From Microtetraspora glauca (GTDB taxonomy: Bacteria; Actinomycetota; Actinomycetes; Streptomycetales; Streptomycetaceae), in the NCBI GenBank assembly GCA_000721275.1, contig JOFO01000012.1:1-64000 (forward strand): 64,000 nucleotides of DNA, given 5' to 3'. The notes below the pieces were generated by a model. It had not been told where the DNA came from and ran no database searches. It saw only the letters and a list, made by a program, of their open reading frames with translations. Positions 24,114 through 31,455 of the stretch are shown here, in pieces (the first letter of the stretch is position 1; each line of letters opens with the position of its first letter). The translations under genes and the position numbers were made by a program.

Positions 24114-26588
24114 TCACAGCAGACCGTCCCACATCTGCTCCAGCAGCACCGACCACCAGTTCTCCGGCGACGACAGCGCCGCCGGATCCAGCATCGCGAG
24201 CTGCGCCTGGAAGTCGACCGTCCAGCGCCCCGCCTGCTCCGGCGTCAGCCCGAACCGCAGCCGCCACATCCGGCCCAGCAGCGCCATGCACCGCGCGAAC
24301 TCCGGCAGCCCCGTGTTCACGAACTGCGGCGGCACCGACGCCCCGCCCGGACCCGTCTCCACCGGCACCGCCACGATGTGCGCGGTCCCGTACTGGACGC
24401 AGATCGCCCGGCCGAAGTCCGAACCGAGCACCAGGTACGAACTCGCGTCCGGCGCCGCCGCCACCTGCCGCTGCGCCGCCAGCTCGGCCAGCGTCGGCAC
24501 CACCGGCATCGCCGGCTGCGCCCAGAAGAACGGCCCGAAGTCCGCCGGCAGCCCCGCCCACATGAGCGTCACCGCCACCAGCTCCGGCACCCCCTGCCGG
24601 GACACCGCCCGCTGGTCGAACCGCAGGATCCCCGGCCCGAACGCGCCCGCCAGCTCCTGCGCCACGCCCTCCGGCGGCACCGGCGCCGCCGGCTGCACCT
24701 GCGGCAGCGGAGCCCGTACCGGAGCCGGACGCGCCGGACCGTCCGCCACCTGGTGCAGCTCGCCCTGGTGCGTCAGCAACTGGCGCATGCCCTGCTGCCG
24801 GCCCGCGTGATCCCGGCCGTACGGGGCGATGCTGGTGATCCGCGCCTGCGGCCACGTCTCGCGGATCATCCGCGCGCAGTAACCGCCCGGCAGCTCACAC
24901 GACTCCAGCTCCGTGTGCAGCTCCAGCACCTGCTGCGGCGGCACGCCCAGACCCCGCAGCTCGTGCAGGATCTGCCACTCCGGATGCGGCGTACCCGGCG
25001 CCGAACGCCGGATGATCTGCTGCTCCGAACCGTCCGGCGCCCGGTACCGCAGCACCGCCTGATAGCCCGGACCCACCGTCGGCACCCCGGCCGGCGGCTG
25101 CTGCGGATACCCGTACGCCGGAGCCGGCGCGGGAACCGGGCCGGGAATCGGTCCCGGCGGCTGCGGCGCCGCCGGAGCGGGCCCCGGCGGAGGCGGCGGC
25201 GCGCCCGCACCCGACGGACCCGGCTGCGCCAGCATCGTCGGCGCGTGCTCGATCCCGTGCGCCGGCGTCCCCGGAGCGCCCGGAGCGCCCGGCGGCGGAG
25301 GGGGCGGCGGAGGCGTCGCCCCGCCGCCCGGACCTGCCGGACCCGGATGCGCCAGCATCGTCGCCGCGTGGTGCACCGGCTGCGGAGGCGTCACCGGACC
25401 GGGCGGCGCCGGCGGCGGAGGCGTCCCCGGCCCCGGCTGCCCCGGAACGGGCGGCGGCGTCTGCGCCACCAGCTGCGTCGGGATGTACGCGGGCGCCGGC
25501 CCGGGCGCGGAACCGCCCGACGTCGCACCCGGCACCCCCGGCGGAGGCGGCGGGGCCACCGGGGGTGCCGCCGCCTTCTTCGGCGGCAGCGCCGCCTTGC
25601 TCGTCGCCGCGTCCGCGATGTCCCCCGCCCCCGGCGCGACCGGCGGAGCCGCCGGCGGAGGCGGCACCGCGCCCGGCACGGCCGGCGGCGGCATCGCCCC
25701 CGGGGCCGACGGCGGCGGCGTCGCACCCGGCGGCGCGGGCGCCGCCGGGTCCAGCCGCGGCGCCACGGCCGTCTTCGGCAGCGCGCTCCCGCCGTGCATC
25801 AGCGCCGTCGGCGCGTCCGCGCCCACCACCGGCTCCGGCGCGTCCTCGTCGTCGGCACCCGACAGCGGCGGCGCGAACACCGTCGCCGGCAGCGGCACCC
25901 CCTCCACACCGCCCGACGACGCGTTGGCGTCCACCCACGGACTCGCCGGCGCCGACGCCGGAACCCCGTCCATGGCCGTCGGCTCGTACTCCGCGTCCGA
26001 CTCCTCCGACGAGGAAGAAGAAGACGAGGAAGAAGAAGACGAAGCCGAAGAGGACACCGGCGTCACCGGCGCCGGCGACTCCGCCACCACCGCACGCCCC
26101 TCCGACGCGCCCGACTCCGCCGACGACACCGAACCCGCGACACCACCCGTGTCCGCGTCCACGTCGGACTCCGCCTCGACCCGCTCCTCCTGCGACGCGT
26201 TCGGCCGCTGCGGCAGACCGATCTTGTCCGCCGCGTCCTGCAACCACTCCGGCGGACTCAACAGGAACGACGTCTGGTTCAGATCGATCCGCGCCGGCGG
26301 CGCCACCGGAGCGGCCTCCGCCTCCCCCGCGGCCCCGTACTCCTCCTCGTACCGCCGGATCACCTCACCCACCGGCAGCCCCGGCCACAACGTGCCCTCG
26401 CCCGAATCCCGCGCGATCACCAGCCGCTGCCGGCCCGCGTCCGCCGTCGGACCCCCCTCACGGGCCTCCGCCCACACCACGAAACCCAGCGCGAACTCCC
26501 GCACCCGCACCTCCTGGTGCTGATACGGCGGCAGATCGCCGTTGATCCACTCCTCGGCGCGCTCCTGCGCCTGCGCGAACGTCACCAC
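24114..26588 (-). CDS. YrhB (Imm35) - Pro-rich - deaminase-like - SUKH-4 protein
   Basis: 824 aa. Parts in order: an N-terminal YrhB/Imm35 domain (1-85; EWINGDLPPYQHQEV, LVIARDSGEGTLWPGLPVGEVIRRYEEEY); an acidic/poly-Ser segment (about 180-200); a long Pro/Ala/Gly linker (250-500); a deaminase-like domain with HPEW (535-538) and SCELPGGYC (Cys564, Cys571), which could be a zinc site; and a C-terminal SUKH-4-like region (about 640-824). The mix of toxin-type and immunity-type domains fits the polymorphic-toxin immunity repertoire. GTG 26588 (26585 possible). It follows the SUKH-1 gene by six bases, so the two form one operon. The deaminase call is less certain than YrhB. Confidence 0.75.
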   Translation of the reverse strand: MVTFAQAQERAEEWINGDLPPYQHQEVRVREFALGFVVWAEAREGGPTADAGRQRLVIARDSGEGTLWPGLPVGEVIRRYEEEYGAAGEAEAAPVAPPARIDLNQTSFLLSPPEWLQDAADKIGLPQRPNASQEERVEAESDVDADTGGVAGSVSSAESGASEGRAVVAESPAPVTPVSSSASSSSSSSSSSSSEESDAEYEPTAMDGVPASAPASPWVDANASSGGVEGVPLPATVFAPPLSGADDEDAPEPVVGADAPTALMHGGSALPKTAVAPRLDPAAPAPPGATPPPSAPGAMPPPAVPGAVPPPPAAPPVAPGAGDIADAATSKAALPPKKAAAPPVAPPPPPGVPGATSGGSAPGPAPAYIPTQLVAQTPPPVPGQPGPGTPPPPAPPGPVTPPQPVHHAATMLAHPGPAGPGGGATPPPPPPPPGAPGAPGTPAHGIEHAPTMLAQPGPSGAGAPPPPPGPAPAAPQPPGPIPGPVPAPAPAYGYPQQPPAGVPTVGPGYQAVLRYRAPDGSEQQIIRRSAPGTPHPEWQILHELRGLGVPPQQVLELHTELESCELPGGYCARMIRETWPQARITSIAPYGRDHAGRQQGMRQLLTHQGELHQVADGPARPAPVRAPLPQVQPAAPVPPEGVAQELAGAFGPGILRFDQRAVSRQGVPELVAVTLMWAGLPADFGPFFWAQPAMPVVPTLAELAAQRQVAAAPDASSYLVLGSDFGRAICVQYGTAHIVAVPVETGPGGASVPPQFVNTGLPEFARCMALLGRMWRLRFGLTPEQAGRWTVDFQAQLAMLDPAALSSPENWWSVLLEQMWDGLL
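26008..26040. repeat. Polypurine tandem repeat (2 x 15 bp)
   Basis: GAGGAAGAAGAAGAC occurs twice in tandem (26011-26025, 26026-26040) with partial copies on both sides. It encodes the poly-Ser stretch of the 824-aa protein and uses Ser codons rare elsewhere in the window. It is a one-sided purine tract in otherwise C-rich sequence. Confidence 0.9.
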
Positions 26589-26594
26589 AGCCGG

Positions 26595-27590
26595 TCAGCC
26601 TCCCACCGGGACCACGGGCACGGCACGCGCGAAGCCACCGTCCACCATCAGATTCGCGACCGTCTCCAGCTCCGGCGGATTGCCCGCCAGCCGCATCAGA
26701 AACGCGTCGAAGTCCTCACCACAGGGCAGCAGCAACCGCTCCACCCGCTCCCCCACCGACCAGCGCGCCGCCTCCTCGCCGGAATCCCGCACGTCGTCGT
26801 ACGCGCAGAACCACACCGAACCGACCGCCGACCCCCGCACCTTCACCGCCACCAGACCACCCTGGACGAACGCCACCCCCAGGTAGTCCTTCGTCAGGTG
26901 GTCCCGCAGACACTTGTTGACGTACACCAGGTCATTGACCCCCGCCTCCTCACGCACCGTGAAGAACGGCTGGTCCACCAGCAGCCCCAGCTCCGCGTCG
27001 AGCGCCGCCCCCACCGGAGCACACCCGCCCGCCGCCTTCAGGAACGAGCGGTACGCCCCCGGCAGCCGATAGCCCAGGTCCTCCTCGACCCCCTGCAACT
27101 GCGGCTCCGACACCGCCACCCGGCCCTTCGGCAACCCGAAGTGCGCCGGACGCGTCTCCTGCAGCGGCCGCGTCCCCCGCTTCGCGTGATCCACCGCCGC
27201 CGTCGCCACACCCCCGTGATGCCGCAGCAACGCCTTCACCTCGACCGGCACCAGCTCCAGCCGCCGCGACCCCGCCACGTGATGCCACGTCCACCCGTGC
27301 GGCGTCGCCACCGCCGGAATCGTGTCCCACAACTCGTGACCCGTCGCCGCCATCGCCGCGTTCGCCGACACGTAGTCCGTCAGCCGCAGCTCGTCGACAC
27401 CGAAACCCTCCGGAGGCTCCGCGATCTCCGCCGCCGCACGCGCATACGGCGAGAAATCCGGAAAACCCCGCTCATCCACCCGCACCCCACGCGGATACCG
27501 CGAGGCACGCACCGGATCCGGGAAACGCACGACCTGCCCGGCATAGGCCGCGTTCGGTGGCACGGACTGCCCGAGCCGACCTGTCGTCAT
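26595..27590 (-). CDS. WHH/HNH nuclease-like domain fused to SMI1/KNR4 (SUKH-1) domain
   Basis: 331 aa. Residues 35-150 resemble HNH/endonuclease-VII toxin domains of the WHH type: FPDFSPY (43-49), HGWTWHH (98-104), LVP, and HHGG (124-127). Residues 160-331 are a SUKH-1 (SMI1/KNR4) domain beginning VSEPQLQGVEEDLGYRLPGAYRSFL. SUKH proteins are the main immunity family against nucleic-acid-degrading toxins; finding both in one chain is notable. Start ATG 27590 has GGGGG about nine bases upstream. Lead gene of an operon with the 824-aa protein; the deaminase gene reads away from it. Confidence 0.8.
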   Translation of the reverse strand: MTTGRLGQSVPPNAAYAGQVVRFPDPVRASRYPRGVRVDERGFPDFSPYARAAAEIAEPPEGFGVDELRLTDYVSANAAMAATGHELWDTIPAVATPHGWTWHHVAGSRRLELVPVEVKALLRHHGGVATAAVDHAKRGTRPLQETRPAHFGLPKGRVAVSEPQLQGVEEDLGYRLPGAYRSFLKAAGGCAPVGAALDAELGLLVDQPFFTVREEAGVNDLVYVNKCLRDHLTKDYLGVAFVQGGLVAVKVRGSAVGSVWFCAYDDVRDSGEEAARWSVGERVERLLLPCGEDFDAFLMRLAGNPPELETVANLMVDGGFARAVPVVPVGG

Positions 27591-27896
27591 GGCGGTAGCC
27601 CCCTGCATGGCATCACTGGCTGCTGCTTGCACCTGCTGCCGGACGCCACCACACGCGGCCACGCCCGACCGATCCCGCACAGCCTATGCGCTGCCACAAG
27701 ACCACGAACCGGCCCGCACCCCCGCCACCCCGCACCCCCCACCCACCGTCACCAACCGTCACGAAGCCATGACAGGCCGACCACGGCTCCGCCACACCCA
27801 CCACCCGAAAACCCCACCCAGCTTCCCCATATGGCACCCCATTTGGCAGGCTGTGCACCGCAACTCGGGGGATTGCAGGAGGGGAAGACCAGCACC
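27591..27896. promoter_or_regulatory. Divergent control region of the SUKH/deaminase cluster
   Basis: 306 bases without a gene. Strongly C-rich and G-poor on the plus strand, with the AT-richer segment CCATATGGCACCCCATTTGG at 27827-27846 about 50-70 bases before the deaminase ATG, a plausible promoter zone. No clear -35/-10 pair or inverted repeat was found. Confidence 0.4.
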
Positions 27897-28400
27897 ATGC
27901 ACACCAGCACGACACCCACGCAGGGTGACCCACGCCTCAACTGGAGCAGCGACACCGACCACGGTCGCGCCCCCACGCTGCTCCACCGCCGCGACGGCAT
28001 CCTCCCCGCCGTCGGCGCCGCGCTCTCCGTCCGCGGCGAAACCCTCACCTGCACCGCCGGCCGCGGAGACACCCCACCCGTCCTCCACCCCCTCGTGCAG
28101 GACTTCCTCGACACCCTCACCAGCGGCCAGCGCGAACGCTTCACCGGACGCTGCCCCGAAGCCATCCTGCTCTCCCGGCACCTCACCACCACCGAGAACA
28201 ACCGCTCCAAACGCGCCCAGCGCAAACCCCTCACCCCCGGCGAAGCCCGCCGCAGCCTCAAACACGCCAAGATCACCGCACGCCGCATCCGCGAGGACGG
28301 CGACCCCCTCCACGGCAGCTACGCCGCACCCTGCCGCTCCTGCACCGCCCTCCTCGACCACTTCGGCGTCCGCACCGTCACCCCCACCGAGAACGGCTGA
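27897..28400 (+). CDS. YwqJ-like putative deaminase
   Basis: 167 aa. The zinc-deaminase signatures CPE (86-88; GRCPEAILLSRHL) and PCxxC (145-149; PCRSC) are both present at usual spacing, matching the YwqJ/SCP1.201 class of polymorphic-toxin deaminases. There is no secretion signal or prepeptide, so it could be a free-standing effector domain, an orphan toxin or a cellular enzyme. AGGAGGGG lies nine bases before ATG 27897. The SUKH-3 gene follows eight bases after the stop, as expected of a toxin-immunity pair. Confidence 0.85.
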   Translation: MHTSTTPTQGDPRLNWSSDTDHGRAPTLLHRRDGILPAVGAALSVRGETLTCTAGRGDTPPVLHPLVQDFLDTLTSGQRERFTGRCPEAILLSRHLTTTENNRSKRAQRKPLTPGEARRSLKHAKITARRIREDGDPLHGSYAAPCRSCTALLDHFGVRTVTPTENG

Positions 28401-28408
28401 CCCGGCCC

Positions 28409-28891
28409 ATGCCCGACACCACCCGCTTCCCTGTCAACGTCGACGCCGCCCTCCGCGACGCCGGCTGGCAGCCCGGACGCTGGGACATCAAACTCGCCGA
28501 GGAATGGGCCGACACCCTCCGCGCCCACGTCTCCCCCGCCGGACACCGCCACAGCGTCTTCCCCGCCGCCGTCGAAGCCTGGGCCGAATTCGGCGGCCTC
28601 CACCTCACCGCCCCCGGCCACGGACGCCAGATCGCGCCCGCCACCGTCCGCTTCGACCCCCTCGCCGGCCTCCACCTCGCCCGCACCCTCGCCGACCTCG
28701 GCCGCGCCCTCGGCACCGAACTCGCCCCCCTCGGCGAAGAAGGCGACCACCAGGCCGTCCTCGCCATGGACACCGAAGGTCGCGTCTACAGCCTCGACCA
28801 CGCCGGCGACTGGTACCTCGGCCGCGACATCGACACCGCCCTCGCCACCCTCGTCACCGGCACCCAGCCCACCCGCCTCACCGCCGCCTGA
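28409..28891 (+). CDS. SUKH-3 domain immunity protein
   Basis: 160 aa. ALRDAGWQPGRWD, a central FPAAVEAWAEFGGLHL and the closing VLAMDTEGRVYSLDHAGDWYLGRDIDTALATLV are hallmarks of SUKH-3. In this superfamily the protein binds and blocks a cognate nucleic-acid-targeting toxin. Placed directly after the deaminase, it is most likely that protein's antidote. Codons are almost all C-ending, like the deaminase gene. Confidence 0.88.
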   Translation: MPDTTRFPVNVDAALRDAGWQPGRWDIKLAEEWADTLRAHVSPAGHRHSVFPAAVEAWAEFGGLHLTAPGHGRQIAPATVRFDPLAGLHLARTLADLGRALGTELAPLGEEGDHQAVLAMDTEGRVYSLDHAGDWYLGRDIDTALATLVTGTQPTRLTAA

Positions 28892-28934
28892 CCCGCTGCC
28901 GGGCCGCCCGCACCCACCCCCCGACCGCCCGAGC

Positions 28935-30245
28935 TCACCCCCCGACCGGAATCACCGCCGACACCTTGAACCCCCCGGCATCCGTCGGACCCGACACGAA
29001 CACCCCGCCCAGCCGCACCACCCGCTCCTTCATCCCCACCAGACCGTTCCCCCCGCTCGGCAGCCCCGCGTCCGCCGCCCCCGCGTCCGACGGACCGTTC
29101 TCCACCTGCACCGCCACCTCCGAACCCCGGTGCGCCAACCGCACCACCACCTCCGCGCCTGGCGCGTGCTTGTGCACGTTCGTCAACGCCTCCTGCACCA
29201 CCCGGTACGCCGTCCGCTCCACCTCCGACGGATACGCCCCCGACTCCCCCACCTCCCCCAGCACCACCAGCTCCACCACGGCCCCCGCCAGCCGCGACTC
29301 CTCACACAACCCCTCCACCGCGTCCAGACCCGGCCCCGCCGCCGCCTCCGCCGCGGCCGCCGCGGCCCGCCCCACCGCCGCCAGCGGCACCGCCACCGGA
29401 GCACCCGACCCCACCGCCGGCTCCTCCTCCCGCAGCACCCCCAGCATCTCCCGCAACTCCGTCAACGCCTGGCGCCCCATGTCACCCACCAGCGCCGCGT
29501 TCCGCACCGCCTTCTCCGGATCCTTCAGCGCCACCGCCTGCAACGCCGCCGCGTGCACCACCATCAACGACACCCGGTGCGCCACCACGTCGTGCATCTC
29601 CCGCGCGATCCGACGCCGCTCCTCCTGCCGCGCCCACTGCGCCCGCTGCTCCGCCCGGTCCGCCAGCAGCGACAACTCCTGCTCCAGCGAATCCGCCCGC
29701 TCCCGCAGGCTCTCCATCAACCGCCGCCGCGCCCCTATGTACAGGCCGAACAGCACCGGCGGCGCGTTCAGCCCCAGCGTCATGAACAACGCCATCACCG
29801 GCACGTACCAGGCGCTCGGATCGAAGTCGTCGGCCTGCGCGGCGATGTCCCGCCGCATCTCCACCGCCGTCACCACGAACACGGCGACCGTCGCCATCCC
29901 CGCCAGCACCGCCGTGTACCGCCGCGGCACCTCCGACGCCGCCAGCGTGTACAACCCGACGATCCCCATCAGGTAGCCCATCTCGGCCGGCGCCACCGCG
30001 ATCGACACCAGCACCACCGGGATCGGCAACCGCCGCCGCACCAGCAGCACCGCCCCCACCAGGAACCCGAACAGCGCCCCCAGCGCCTCCGGCACCCCCG
30101 CCTTCCCCGCGAACGACACCCCCTCGACGGCACACTCCACCGCCGACACCAGCGCCAGCGCCCCGTCGAGCACGGCACTCCGCCGCCGCTCCCACCACCA
30201 CACCCGGCCGCCCGACGCGTCCCGATCTGCCCCCGTTACGGTCAT
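28935..30245 (-). CDS. Orphan sensor histidine kinase (NarL/HisKA_3 type)
   Basis: 436 aa. Five or six hydrophobic helices in residues 25-185 form the sensor part. A coiled coil (ERADSLEQELSLL) leads to the dimerisation box RIAREMHDVVAHRVSLM with phospho-acceptor His218. The ATPase follows with N box VVQEALTNVHKHA and GNGLVGMKERV. No response regulator gene is adjacent, which is unusual because this class is normally paired; the partner must be elsewhere or lost. Strong G-ending codon bias on the coding strand, like the SUKH operon. Confidence 0.9.
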   Translation of the reverse strand: MTVTGADRDASGGRVWWWERRRSAVLDGALALVSAVECAVEGVSFAGKAGVPEALGALFGFLVGAVLLVRRRLPIPVVLVSIAVAPAEMGYLMGIVGLYTLAASEVPRRYTAVLAGMATVAVFVVTAVEMRRDIAAQADDFDPSAWYVPVMALFMTLGLNAPPVLFGLYIGARRRLMESLRERADSLEQELSLLADRAEQRAQWARQEERRRIAREMHDVVAHRVSLMVVHAAALQAVALKDPEKAVRNAALVGDMGRQALTELREMLGVLREEEPAVGSGAPVAVPLAAVGRAAAAAAEAAAGPGLDAVEGLCEESRLAGAVVELVVLGEVGESGAYPSEVERTAYRVVQEALTNVHKHAPGAEVVVRLAHRGSEVAVQVENGPSDAGAADAGLPSGGNGLVGMKERVVRLGGVFVSGPTDAGGFKVSAVIPVGG

Positions 30246-30373
30246 GCCCCCACCCTACGGCCGCCCACCCCGCCCTTCCGAGGAGCGTCAACCTCTCGCA
30301 TGCCAGTCCCTCGAACTACTGAATCGCTGACGTTTTCGACGTGGACGTCCGCATTCCGGACGACGCTCGCCCC

Positions 30374-31255
30374 ATGACCGCAGAAATGAACAGGTACGCG
30401 GACTTCGAGAACCTGCGCGCGCAGGCGGTGACCCTCCGCCGCGAGGGGCTCAGCCGACGGCAGATCCGCGACCGGCTCCACGTCCACAACAACGACATCC
30501 TCAACCGCCTCCTGGAAGGCGAACCCCCACCGGAGTGGACCAAGCGCCCCAACGCCAAGGACGACCTCCGCGCCCGCGCCCGCGAACTCCGCCTCCAGGG
30601 CATGACCTACGACCAGATCCAAGTCGAGCTGGGCTGCTCCAAGAGCTCGATCTCCCTGTGGGTCCGCGACCTGCCGAAACCGGAACGGCGGGCCCCTTCG
30701 GAACAGGCACGGCTGGCTGCCCGCAAGCGCTGGGAGCACGAGCTGGTCCTGCGCGACGGCGTACGCCAGAGGACCAAGGCCGAGGCCGAGCAGATGATCG
30801 GAACCATGTCCGAACGGGAGCTCCTGCTCGCGGGCGTCGCCCTCTACTGGGCGGAGGGCGCCAAGGACAAGAGCTACAGCCGCAGGGAAAGCGTGCTGTT
30901 CGTCAACAGCGACCCCGGCGTCATCCGGTTCTACCTGGCCTGGCTCCGCCTCCTCGGCGTCGACGCCGCACGCCTCAGCTATCGCGTCATGATCCACGTC
31001 ACAGCCGACGTGGAGGGCGCCAAGCTCTACTGGGCGGAGCTCGCAGGAGTCGATCCAGCCGTCTTCCAGAAGACCACGCTGAAGAAGCACAACCCCAAGA
31101 CGGTCCGCAAGAACACCGGCGAGAACTACCGAGGGTGCCTGGTCATCCGGGTCGCACAAGGAGCCGAGTTGTACCGACGCGTCGAAGGGTGGTGGCGAGG
31201 CATGGTGGACTCCTCGACGGCAGCCACGGCTGCCGATCACTCCGGTAAGGTCTGA
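30374..31255 (+). CDS. LAGLIDADG-like protein with two N-terminal HTH motifs
   Basis: 293 aa. Two helix-turn-helix units (about 12-45, LRREGLSRRQIRDRL; 60-100, LRLQGMTYDQIQVELGCSKSSISLW) precede a domain with LLLAGVALYWAEGAK (150-164), which occupies the place of a LAGLIDADG helix, then VNSDPGVIRFYLAWLRLLGVD and LKKHNPKTVRKNTGENYRGCLVI. From memory this is a family widespread in actinobacteria, related to homing endonucleases but not within introns. The start is uncertain (GTG 30341 in frame). The stop is six bases before the tRNA-Gln, and the tRNA -10 lies within its last codons. Confidence 0.7.
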   Translation: MTAEMNRYADFENLRAQAVTLRREGLSRRQIRDRLHVHNNDILNRLLEGEPPPEWTKRPNAKDDLRARARELRLQGMTYDQIQVELGCSKSSISLWVRDLPKPERRAPSEQARLAARKRWEHELVLRDGVRQRTKAEAEQMIGTMSERELLLAGVALYWAEGAKDKSYSRRESVLFVNSDPGVIRFYLAWLRLLGVDAARLSYRVMIHVTADVEGAKLYWAELAGVDPAVFQKTTLKKHNPKTVRKNTGENYRGCLVIRVAQGAELYRRVEGWWRGMVDSSTAATAADHSGKV

Positions 31256-31261
31256 GGCAGA

Positions 31262-31336
31262 TCCGCCGTGGGGTAACGGTAGCCCGCGGGCCTTTGAAGC
31301 CCTGTAGTGCTGGTTCGAATCCAGCCGGCGGAGCCA
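31262..31336 (+). tRNA. tRNA-Gln (anticodon TTG), CCA encoded
   Basis: Acceptor arm TCCGCCG/CGGCGGA, discriminator G, encoded CCA at 31334-31336. D arm GGGTAACGGTAGCCC, anticodon loop CTTTGAA (TTG, reads CAA), variable GTAGT, T arm GCTGG-TTCGAAT-CCAGC. The outer anticodon-stem pair (27-43) is a C-T mismatch. A -10-like TAAGGT at 31246-31251, inside the upstream gene, would start the transcript about four bases before the tRNA. Confidence 0.93.
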
Positions 31337-31357
31337 CAGCGCACCTGTCCTCAGTTC

Positions 31358-31384
31358 GGGCCCTGACCTCCCAGGTCAGGGCCC
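31358..31384 (+). terminator. Terminator after tRNA-Gln
   Basis: Perfect 12-bp stem GGGCCCTGACCT / AGGTCAGGGCCC with a CCC loop, followed by TTCTTCGT. Ends tRNA transcription before glmU. Confidence 0.88.
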
Positions 31385-31455
31385 TTCTTCGTGGCCACCC
31401 CCCGACCCCCCGGTATCCTTCGTGCGTCCACCACCCAAAGCCGAAGGGCATATCC

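Noticed and set aside
24378..28400. Plus-strand 1340-aa Arg-rich frame running into the deaminase
   Set aside because: Low-complexity Arg/His shadow of the SUKH genes; the deaminase has its own strong ribosome site at 27877-27887 and ATG 27897.
31262..31336. tRNA-Gln as the attachment site of an integrated element
   Set aside because: No second copy of the tRNA 3' end and no integrase was seen in the window.
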